From: Phycisphaerales bacterium
GTDB lineage: Bacteria > Planctomycetota > Phycisphaerae > Tepidisphaerales > Tepidisphaeraceae
DNA: 5,274 nucleotides
Assembly: GCA_028288945.1 (NCBI GenBank)
Contig: JAQGHH010000181.1
Span: forward strand, 1-5,274
Direction: 5' to 3'
Shown piece by piece: positions 1-4,917 of the stretch (positions within the stretch are counted from its first letter, which is position 1; each line of letters begins with the position of its first letter). The notes below the pieces were generated by a model. It was not told the DNA's origin. It saw nothing but the letters and a program-made list of their open reading frames with translations, and did no database searches. A program made the position numbers and the translations under genes.

Positions 1-1033
1 CGTTCTCCGCGCTCGACAGAATCCCGATGACGTTCATCGGCAGCTTCAGCTTCGCCGCCGCGTACATCAGCCCCAGCACGGCCATCCCGCCGCACTTATC
101 GAAGATCATTTTCCCCATCTTGTCCGCAGGCTTGATCGAGATGCCGCCGGTGTCGAAGGTGATGGCCTTTCCGACAACGAGCAAGGGCGATGCATTTGAA
201 ATTTTAGATTTGAGATTTGAATTCCCGCCCTTGCCCCCCGTCTTCCCCAAACCCTTGTGTTCCAGCACGATCATCCGCGGCGGCGTCGCGATGCTCCCGC
301 CGCCCACGGCGAGGATGCCGCCCATGCCGAGCTTCGCCATCTGGTTTTCGTCGAGCACCCGACAGGTCAGGCCGACCTCGCGGGCCATTGCCTGCGCTAC
401 TTTCGCGAGGCTCGGCGGGTTGATGTCGTTCCCCGGCCGCGAAGCGATCGTGCGCGCGAAGTTCTGCCCGTCCGCAACGATGCGCCCGCGATCGACGGAC
501 GCGCGCACCGCCTTGCCGTCCTGCCCCGTGGCGACGAGGGTCCATTCCAGCCGCTTGGGCCTGGGAGAATCATCCCTCTTCTGCCCCGTGCCCTTGTATT
601 CCTCGAAATCAAACGCCGCGAGTAGCGCCCCGACGACCAGCGCCTCTGCCGCCTGCGGCGCGGGGACGGTGATTGCGGGCACAAAGACATTCGCCTTCGC
701 GAGCCGGTGCTTGCGCAGCGCCCGGACCACGCGCCCCGCCGCCTGACGGAGAGTCTCGGCATTTACTTTGTCGCCCTTTCCAAGCCCCACCGCAAAGAGC
801 CGCCGAAACTTGTCGGGGCCGGCATTCACGACATCAAACGCGATTTCCTTCGCTTTTCCGCGAACGACGCCGCTGGCCAAAAGCCGGGCAAGCGCCGCCT
901 GGTCTGCGTCCGCCAAACCCGGCACCGCACCGTCCGCGGCGTGTCCCTCTTCGATGAAAACAACCGTCGCATCCCCGGCCGCCGGGGCCGTGTCTTTGAC
1001 CGAAATGGAAAAGTCCGTGCTGGTGGGAACCAT
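1..1033 (-). CDS. pepA: Leucyl aminopeptidase (M17 family), N-terminal part; 3' end outside window
   Basis: Cytosolic M17 aminopeptidases release N-terminal residues from peptides using two metal ions. The frame is open from ATG 1033-1031 to the window edge, giving 344 residues. Residues 1-150 form the variable N-terminal domain; the catalytic domain follows. The metal and active-site segment is clear: VGKAITFDTGGISIKP holds Lys289, Asp294 and Lys301, and FDKCGG holds Asp312. These match E. coli PepA Lys270, Asp275, Lys282 and Asp293 (numbering from memory). The visible end, NVIGILSSAEN, is also typical. The later NTDAEGR motif lies beyond the window. The start is supported by GAGGAG four bases upstream. 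Oddity: residues 262-282 form an extra Gly/Lys/Ser/Asn-rich loop, about 14 residues longer than in E. coli, partly encoded by an AT-rich repeat. The metal-binding lysine comes soon after, so the protein may still be active. Identity as M17 is near certain; substrate range is unknown. Confidence 0.94.
   Translation of the reverse strand, partial: MVPTSTDFSISVKDTAPAAGDATVVFIEEGHAADGAVPGLADADQAALARLLASGVVRGKAKEIAFDVVNAGPDKFRRLFAVGLGKGDKVNAETLRQAAGRVVRALRKHRLAKANVFVPAITVPAPQAAEALVVGALLAAFDFEEYKGTGQKRDDSPRPKRLEWTLVATGQDGKAVRASVDRGRIVADGQNFARTIASRPGNDINPPSLAKVAQAMAREVGLTCRVLDENQMAKLGMGGILAVGGGSIATPPRMIVLEHKGLGKTGGKGGNSNLKSKISNASPLLVVGKAITFDTGGISIKPADKMGKMIFDKCGGMAVLGLMYAAAKLKLPMNVIGILSSAEN
194..221 (-). 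repeat. AT-rich tandem repeat with 7-bp period inside pepA
   Basis: On the plus strand this stretch reads as four degenerate heptamers in a row: ATTTGAA, ATTTTAG, ATTTGAG, ATTTGAA. It is strikingly AT-rich within GC-rich coding sequence. Read on the minus strand in the pepA frame it encodes residues 271-280, NSNLKSKISN. This lies in a surface loop between the strand ending EHKG and the metal-binding VGK strand, where E. coli PepA has only a short linker. Composition and periodicity suggest an inserted repeat element tolerated in frame. That it is mobile or present elsewhere in the genome is inference. Confidence 0.75.
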
Positions 1034-1037
1034 GCGT

Positions 1038-1043
1038 CTCCTC
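1038..1043 (-). promoter_or_regulatory. Ribosome binding site of pepA
   Basis: The minus strand reads TTGAGGAGACGC and then ATG at 1033. The GAGGAG core is a strong Shine-Dalgarno match four bases from the start codon and fixes the start. An in-frame TTG at 1045-1043 overlaps this site and is a less likely start. Confidence 0.75.
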
Positions 1044-1118
1044 AATTGAATCGGGTGAGTATAGGAAGCACGCCGCGATGGGCAACCGGCAGAACCGCCC
1101 GGGAAACGGACGTGCGTC

Positions 1119-1213
1119 GTGGCACGGGTTTTCAACCCGTGCTAGTTGCGCACCAATCCGCGAAGACTGTTTGAATCCCCAAGCCGCTCACACGGGTTGA
1201 AAACCCGTGCCAC
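1119..1213. repeat. Perfect 23-bp inverted repeat pair, each arm a hairpin
   Basis: The arms are 1119-1141 and 1191-1213, exact reverse complements separated by 49 bp. Inside each arm, CACGGGTT and AACCCGTG form an 8-bp stem around a 3-nt loop (1123-1141 and 1191-1209). The GCCAC tail lies at the outer end of each arm, so the two copies are in opposite orientation. The similarity extends a few bases further out with one mismatch. The pair fills the space between the mutase stop and pepA; the nearer arm starts 25 bp after the mutase stop. No T-run follows either hairpin, so this is not a standard intrinsic terminator. It resembles a REP/BIME-type repeat and may affect mRNA 3' ends or folding; that role is inference. 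Confidence 0.85.
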
Positions 1214-1237
1214 AACGAGCCCGCCTGGGCCGCGATG

Positions 1238-3001
1238 TTAGATCGTCGGCCGATAGTGCCCAACGACTTCATGCAATCGCGCGGTGATCTGTCCGAGCGA
1301 GCAGTGCTCGACGGTTTCAACGAGTTGGCCGAAAACGTTGCCGCCGGACTCTACGACTTTGGCCAGATCGTCCAGCGCCTTCCCACACGACTTGCGGCGG
1401 CGGTGTTTGAATTTTGCCAGCCGCTCGACCTGCGCCTTTTGCTTCTTCGCCGGCGTCCGGACGACCGGAACTTCGGGCTTGTCGCCTTCGTCCGCATAGC
1501 GGTTAAGGCCGATGATCGGGCGGATGCCGTCGTAGATCTGCTGCTCGTAGCGATGGGCGGCGGATTGGATCTGGCTGCGCTGGTAGCGGTGCTCGATGGC
1601 CCCGAGCACGCCGCCGAGTTGGTCGAGCTGGCGGAATTCTTCGAGGATCGCCGCCTCCACGGCGCGCTCGACTGCGAGGATGCCGGGCGACGACCCAAGG
1701 GAATTCATCATGTGTTTGAACACGCCCGACTCCTCCAGAAGGATCGCCTGCGAATGGGCGGCAAGGCGCACGTACTCTTCGCCGGGCGTGGTGAAGGCCT
1801 CATCGGCGCTGTTGCTGTGACAGGAATTGGTCGCGTTAACGTAAGCGAGCATTAGCTCGACGGCCGTGCGGGTGAGGTTGTTCTTGAAAGTCTGTGCGAC
1901 GAGCGACCGGCCGCTGGTCTGCGTGTGCAGCTTGAGGATCTGGGCCTTGGGATTCGCCCCGAACACATCGCGCATGCCGATCGCCCACAACTTCCGGCAG
2001 ACGCGCGCCAGCGCCAAATACTCGACGTCGAGCCCGCAGTCGAGAAAGAAGGACAGCCGGGGGCCAAACACGTTGACGTCCAGCCCGCGGGCACGGAAAA
2101 GCTCGGCGTAGGTGAAGCCGTTGGAGAGCGTGTAGGCCGCCTGTTGCACCGGCGTCGCGCCGGCCTCGGCGATGTGGTAGCCGCTGATGGAGATCGGGTA
2201 CCACCGCGGCATGTTCGCGGTCGTCCACTCGACCATGTCGGTCAGGAAGCGCAGCGACGCGTCCACGGGGAAGAGCATCTCGTTCTGCGCCTGCACTTCT
2301 TTCAGGATGTCCGCCTGCACGGTGCCGCGGAGCAGCGGGACGACGCCATCGCCGAATCGCCGCTTGGCCGCGGCGACGAACATCGCGAGGATCGTGGGCG
2401 CGGGGCCGTTAATGGTCATGGAGACAGAGACGTCCGGGCTGCCGAGCTCGAAGCCGTCGTAGAGTCGTTCCATGTCTTCGACGGTGTCGATGGCGACACC
2501 CCCCTCGCCGATTTTTCCGAGCACGCCATCGGTGTCGCTGTCGAGGCCGTAGAGCGTCGGGCCGTCGAACGCGGTGCTCAGGCGGGCGCTGCGCTGATGT
2601 TGCGTCAGGTATCGGAATCGCTCATTGGTGTCTTCCGCGAGGCCCATGCCTGCGAAGAGCCGCGTCGGTTCTTCAGCCTTGCTCGTTTTCACTTCCGGGC
2701 CGGTCAACGGCTCGAGGTACATTTCGCGGTAGGCACCATTGGCGTACGGGAATTCGCCGGGAAGTCCTTCGCCGTGGAGGTAGCGGGCGATCTCGCCGGC
2801 TTCGTCGATATCCGGGAGCGCGAGGCGCGGGAGCTTCAGGCCGGTGGGTGTGGTGGAGGTGGGGATGCTTGCGCGGATGGATTGCCAGCGATTAAGGATT
2901 GCATTGCCCGCTTGCGGATCGGTCCGCGCGTGCTGAACCTGCTCTTCGACGAAGCGGCGATGCCTGTCTGCCGCGTCAACAACATGGGCGAGGATGCTCA
3001 T
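1238..3001 (-). CDS. Adenosylcobalamin-dependent acyl-CoA mutase, catalytic subunit (IcmF-type, probably isobutyryl-CoA mutase)
   Basis: This 587-aa protein is the catalytic half of a methylmalonyl-CoA mutase family enzyme, which moves a carbonyl-CoA group by B12 radical chemistry. Residues 90-500 are the TIM-barrel part and 510-587 the C-terminal helical tail. Landmarks are RLFAGMG (114-120), AFDGPTLYG (144-152), MTINGPAP (195-202), RGTVQADILKEVQAQN (225-240), SGYHIAEAGA (273-282, with His276 matching the catalytic His244 of P. shermanii methylmalonyl-CoA mutase) and QTSGRSL (361-367). The wording follows IcmF more closely than classical methylmalonyl-CoA mutase. Phe116 and Gln239 stand where methylmalonyl-CoA mutase has Tyr89 and Arg207, which points to isobutyryl/n-butyryl-CoA or a related acyl-CoA. 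There is no B12-binding domain in this chain; the upstream gene supplies one. The start is firm: an in-frame TGA lies three codons upstream, and GAGGAG precedes ATG by five bases. Family is certain; the exact substrate is inferred. Confidence 0.94.
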   Translation of the reverse strand: MSILAHVVDAADRHRRFVEEQVQHARTDPQAGNAILNRWQSIRASIPTSTTPTGLKLPRLALPDIDEAGEIARYLHGEGLPGEFPYANGAYREMYLEPLTGPEVKTSKAEEPTRLFAGMGLAEDTNERFRYLTQHQRSARLSTAFDGPTLYGLDSDTDGVLGKIGEGGVAIDTVEDMERLYDGFELGSPDVSVSMTINGPAPTILAMFVAAAKRRFGDGVVPLLRGTVQADILKEVQAQNEMLFPVDASLRFLTDMVEWTTANMPRWYPISISGYHIAEAGATPVQQAAYTLSNGFTYAELFRARGLDVNVFGPRLSFFLDCGLDVEYLALARVCRKLWAIGMRDVFGANPKAQILKLHTQTSGRSLVAQTFKNNLTRTAVELMLAYVNATNSCHSNSADEAFTTPGEEYVRLAAHSQAILLEESGVFKHMMNSLGSSPGILAVERAVEAAILEEFRQLDQLGGVLGAIEHRYQRSQIQSAAHRYEQQIYDGIRPIIGLNRYADEGDKPEVPVVRTPAKKQKAQVERLAKFKHRRRKSCGKALDDLAKVVESGGNVFGQLVETVEHCSLGQITARLHEVVGHYRPTI

Positions 3002-3006
3002 CGAGT

Positions 3007-3012
3007 CTCCTC
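3007..3012 (-). promoter_or_regulatory. Ribosome binding site of the mutase gene
   Basis: The minus strand reads TTGAGGAGACTCG and then ATG at 3001. The GAGGAG core is well placed, and the TGA overlapping it (3013-3011) closes the frame upstream. Translation therefore has to begin at 3001, separately from the preceding gene. The TTGAGGAGAC string is identical to the one in front of pepA. Confidence 0.8.
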
Positions 3013-3020
3013 AAGGGTGA

Positions 3021-3058
3021 CATGGGCAGCTTGCCCATGGTCTGCGGTATCCACAGAC
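3021..3058. repeat. Two adjacent 19-nt hairpins just upstream of the mutase start
   Basis: CATGGGCA-GCT-TGCCCATG (3021-3039) is a perfect palindrome with an 8-bp stem and 3-nt loop. It is followed without a gap by GTCTGCGG-TAT-CCACAGAC (3040-3058), which has the same geometry and one mismatch. That mismatch is C/A on the plus strand and G/U in minus-strand RNA, so the minus-strand transcript can fold fully. The first hairpin lies 19 bases before the mutase ATG, close to its ribosome binding site. Confidence 0.75.
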
Positions 3059-3072
3059 ACGGCCGGTACTCC

Positions 3073-3138
3073 GCAGGTTCGGCTGTGCAGAACATCCCCC
3101 GCGTTCCACGGAAGAAACGTTCGGCACGCCGAACCTAC
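3073..3138. repeat. Inverted pair of GTTCGGCACGCCGAAC-type palindromes
   Basis: GTTCGGC-AC-GCCGAAC (3119-3134) is a perfect 7-bp-stem palindrome followed by CTAC. A degraded copy in the opposite orientation lies at 3093-3073 on the minus strand and reads GTTCTGCACAGCCGAACC, then TGC. Both end in a similar tail (CCTAC and CCTGC), so the element has a direction. The core CGGCACGCCG occurs again at 3255-3264, inside the end of the upstream coding sequence. Confidence 0.65.
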
Positions 3139-3156
3139 CACGGCCCGACGCAAAGC

Positions 3157-3219
3157 GGTGGGCGAGTACTCCCACCCTACGCGCCGCGGAATACCACGGC
3201 CACGGGCGGGCCGCCCGTG
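3157..3219. repeat. Palindromes downstream of the B12/GTPase gene
   Basis: Two structures are visible. GGTGG at 3157-3161 pairs with CCACC at 3172-3176 around a nested GAGTACTC palindrome (3164-3171). CACGGGCG-GGC-CGCCCGTG (3201-3219) is a perfect 8-bp-stem, 3-nt-loop hairpin with the GCCACGG tail of the family also seen at 1119-1213 and 4875. The second hairpin begins eight bases after the stop codon of the B12/GTPase gene. It could protect or end that mRNA, but no U-tract follows, so a terminator is not claimed. Confidence 0.75.
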
Positions 3220-3226
3220 CCACGGC

Positions 3227-4468
3227 TCAAACGCAAGTGACATCTCCCCCCATCCGGCACGCCGGCACGACGGAGGCATTGTGCGACTCCATGCCGTTCA
3301 ACATATCGAACAGCGCATCCACCCCCGCATCCCGATGCCGCTTGGCGACCGTCGCGACGAGGCGCTGGCCGCGTTGATTCATCGACAACCGTTGCTCGAC
3401 TTCATTCGACGCGGTCTTTGCCGCGGCCAGGTCGCTCTTGTTGACGACGACGACATCCGCTGCATCCAGCATGGCGATCTTTTGCAGTTGCAGGCGGCTG
3501 CCGTACTCGGGGCTCATGACGAAGACGGTTTTGTCCACCATGCCCGGCGCGAAAGGCACCGCTTCCTGGCCGATGCCGACGGTTTCGACGAGGACCACGT
3601 CGAAGCCTATGCCCGCGGGATCGTGCTTGAGGATTTGCAGGCAGCGCTCCGTGGCGGGAGAAAGCCCGCCGGCCCGGCCGCCGGTGGCGAGGCTGCGCAT
3701 GAAGACGCGGTCGTCCTGCGAGTAGTACATCGCCGCCCGGTCGCCCAGCAGCGCGCCGCTTCCGATGATGCTCGGGTCGTGCGAGAGTACCGCGACGCGC
3801 GACGTCGGAGCGGCGCGGAGGAAGCGGAGGACCAGCTCGTCGATGAGCGTGGTCTTGCCCGCCCCGCCGGGGCCGCAGACGCCGACGACCAGCCGGGGAC
3901 GCTTCGCAGTTGCGTCTCCATTGCGGGAGGCACGGGAAGTCGAGGCCTTCGGCTTCTTTCCATTCGATCGGCCGTCCGTCATCGTCGCGGCAGTCAGCAG
4001 GCGGCCCAGGCGATGGTCGTCGTGCGCATCGGCCTTGGCCGCTTTCGTGGGCGGTTCATCGCCCCACGTCTGCTTCACGTAGTCCACCATCTCCGCCAGC
4101 GGCGTGCCCGCGAAGAAGATGCGGCTGACGCCCTTCTTCTGCATGAGGGCGGCATCTGCGTGCGTGATCGTCCCCCCGCCACCTCCGAATACGCCGATGT
4201 CATGCGCGCCGTATTCCCAGAGCAGCTTGACGACCTGGGCGAAGAACTCGACGTGCCCGCCGTTGTAGCTGGAGATGCCGATCGCGCGGACGTCTTCCTG
4301 CACCGCGGCCCGCGCGATGTCGCGGGCGGAGCGGTGGTAGCCGAGGTAGATGACTTCGATGCCGTGGCGGATGAATTCGAGGTTGATGGTACTGATGGCG
4401 CTGTCGTGGCCGTCGCAGATCGGAACTGCGGTGAGGAGGCGGATGGGCGTCGTGAGTCGCTTTTTCAT
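3227..4468 (-). CDS. B12-binding domain fused to G3E (MeaB/MeaI-type) GTPase; N-terminal half of a split IcmF
   Basis: This 413-aa protein should bind adenosylcobalamin for the mutase and gate its loading or repair with GTP. Residues 7-135 are a Rossmann-like B12-binding domain: CDGHD (18-22) with His21 as the expected cobalt ligand, GISSYNGGHVEFF (64-76), and FGGGGG (94-99) near the nucleotide tail. Residues 140-190 are a polar, basic linker. Residues 191-395 are the GTPase: P-loop GPGGAGKT (199-206), DPS...GALLGDR (231-244), ETVGIGQ (295-301) and base-specificity motif NKSD (343-346). This order and wording match the first part of IcmF, which continues into the mutase; here the chain stops and the mutase follows as a separate gene. 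The last 15-20 residues look unconserved and run through a palindrome. ATG 4468 was chosen because the domain begins right after it. No good Shine-Dalgarno is seen, so the start is less certain than the function; the next in-frame ATG lies about 34 codons upstream. Confidence 0.93.
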   Translation of the reverse strand: MKKRLTTPIRLLTAVPICDGHDSAISTINLEFIRHGIEVIYLGYHRSARDIARAAVQEDVRAIGISSYNGGHVEFFAQVVKLLWEYGAHDIGVFGGGGGTITHADAALMQKKGVSRIFFAGTPLAEMVDYVKQTWGDEPPTKAAKADAHDDHRLGRLLTAATMTDGRSNGKKPKASTSRASRNGDATAKRPRLVVGVCGPGGAGKTTLIDELVLRFLRAAPTSRVAVLSHDPSIIGSGALLGDRAAMYYSQDDRVFMRSLATGGRAGGLSPATERCLQILKHDPAGIGFDVVLVETVGIGQEAVPFAPGMVDKTVFVMSPEYGSRLQLQKIAMLDAADVVVVNKSDLAAAKTASNEVEQRLSMNQRGQRLVATVAKRHRDAGVDALFDMLNGMESHNASVVPACRMGGDVTCV

Positions 4469-4662
4469 GTCGCACCCGGCCTGCGGGTTTTGGCGAAGGA
4501 CAACGGGCAGCCGCGCCTGCCACTCTATTGTATGGTCCGGAAAACGTTCCGCGAGCGGGGGATATGGCATGGGCCGTGCGGCCGACGGGAGATATAAGTG
4601 GGTCTGTGGCGCATGGGATGCTCTTGCGGGAAGTGTGATCAGGAGAGGCCGAAGGGAGCACA

Positions 4663-4791
4663 ATGAGACCGACCCCCGACCCGCCAACGCCGATTCCCGA
4701 ACCGATCCCGCAGCCGCAACCCGACCCCGCGCCCGACGATCCGGAGCCCAGGCCGCCAATGCCGCCCGCGCCGCCGATGCCGGATGTGTGA
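4663..4791 (+). CDS. Possible small proline-rich protein, 42 aa
   Basis: I do not recognise a family. The reading frame starts at ATG 4663 and ends at TGA 4789-4791. AGGGAG at 4653-4658 is a good Shine-Dalgarno match four bases before the ATG. The product has 21 prolines in 42 residues, mostly alternating with other residues (PEPIPQPQPDPAP in the middle), seven acidic and two basic residues, and no lysine, cysteine or aromatic residue. It would be an extended, acidic polyproline chain. There is no signal peptide or membrane segment. It is the only candidate gene on the plus strand and is divergent from the B12/GTPase gene. A TATAAG hexamer at 4593-4598 is -10-like without a clear -35. The minus strand is also open here as a glycine-rich frame, as expected for C-rich sequence, so coding is plausible but unproven. 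Confidence 0.4.
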   Translation: MRPTPDPPTPIPEPIPQPQPDPAPDDPEPRPPMPPAPPMPDV

Positions 4792-4821
4792 ATATCCTTT
4801 CGCGGCACCGTTCGACAGGCT

Positions 4822-4853
4822 CACGCCGGGCGGGGCCTCGCCCGTGTGGCGTG
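4822..4853. repeat. Long GC-rich hairpin with asymmetric bulge
   Basis: CACGCC (4822-4827) pairs with GGCGTG (4848-4853), and GGGCG (4828-4832) pairs with CGCCC (4839-4843). This gives 11 paired bases around a six-base loop, with a four-base bulge (GTGT) on one side. The minus strand contains CACGGGCG, so this may be a rearranged member of the CACGGG hairpin family. The neighbouring GTTCGACAGGCTCAC (4810-4824) overlaps its left edge. Confidence 0.6.
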
Positions 4854-4874
4854 TCTTGCAGTTCTGCGGCCGAA

Positions 4875-4893
4875 CATGGGCGGGGCACCCATG
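4875..4893 (-). repeat. CATGGG-type 19-nt hairpin downstream of astB
   Basis: On the plus strand CATGGGCG-GGG-CACCCATG has one C/A mismatch and is followed by CCACGAC, the tail shared with the copies at 1119-1213 and 3201-3219. In minus-strand RNA the mismatch becomes a G-U pair and the 8-bp stem is complete. It lies 25 bases after the astB stop codon, where it could act on the 3' end of that transcript. Confidence 0.65.
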
Positions 4894-4917
4894 CCACGAC
4901 ACTACCGGTTCATCCTT

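Larger units (their letters stand above)
4469..4917. other. 449-bp space between astB and the B12/GTPase gene
   Basis: This stretch separates two minus-strand genes. It holds two palindromes (4822-4853 and 4875-4893) near the astB end and a possible plus-strand proline-rich small gene (4663-4791). The part next to the B12/GTPase start (4469-4640) should contain that gene's promoter. A TACAAT hexamer on the minus strand at 4532-4527 is -10-like but has no recognisable -35. I see no RNA gene and no strong terminator. Confidence 0.6.

Noticed and set aside
27..762. Plus- and minus-strand frames overlapping pepA, including a 239-codon plus-strand frame
   Set aside because: The pepA frame carries M17 motifs throughout; the others are out-of-frame or antisense readings with low-complexity Pro/Arg/Ser sequence.
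1119..1213. Terminal inverted repeats of an insertion sequence or intrinsic terminator
   Set aside because: The 49 bp between arms carry no gene, no flanking target duplication is visible, and neither hairpin is followed by a T-run.
1235..1855. 206-codon plus-strand frame opposite the 3' end of the mutase
   Set aside because: It is antisense to the conserved C-terminal mutase region, with no ribosome binding site or recognisable domain.
3002..3226. CRISPR array
   Set aside because: The repeats are short, of several types, in mixed orientation and without regular spacers.
2998..3279. 93-codon minus-strand frame spanning the palindromic gap
   Set aside because: Its sequence is mostly translated palindromes (for example WHGRPARGRG) and it overlaps the ends of both real genes out of frame.
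4527..4532. TACAAT on the minus strand as promoter of the B12/GTPase gene
   Set aside because: It matches five of six -10 bases, but no -35-like hexamer lies 16-18 bp upstream, and promoter consensus for this lineage is uncertain.
1925..4597. Very long plus-strand open frame (890 codons) opposite the mutase and B12/GTPase genes
   Set aside because: It is antisense to two clearly recognised genes, its translation is rich in Arg/Ala/Asp/Val as expected from reverse reading of GC-rich codons, and it shows no domain.
4200..4808. Minus-strand frame with a glycine-rich N-terminus, upstream of and overlapping the B12/GTPase gene
   Set aside because: The Gly-rich part is the complement of the proline-rich frame, and the rest is an out-of-frame reading of the B12 domain. 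No ribosome binding site was found.
4469..4897. N-terminal extension of the B12/GTPase protein up to 4897
   Set aside because: The added 143 residues are unlike any B12 domain extension and run through the repeats and the small-gene region; homologues begin close to the MKKRL start.
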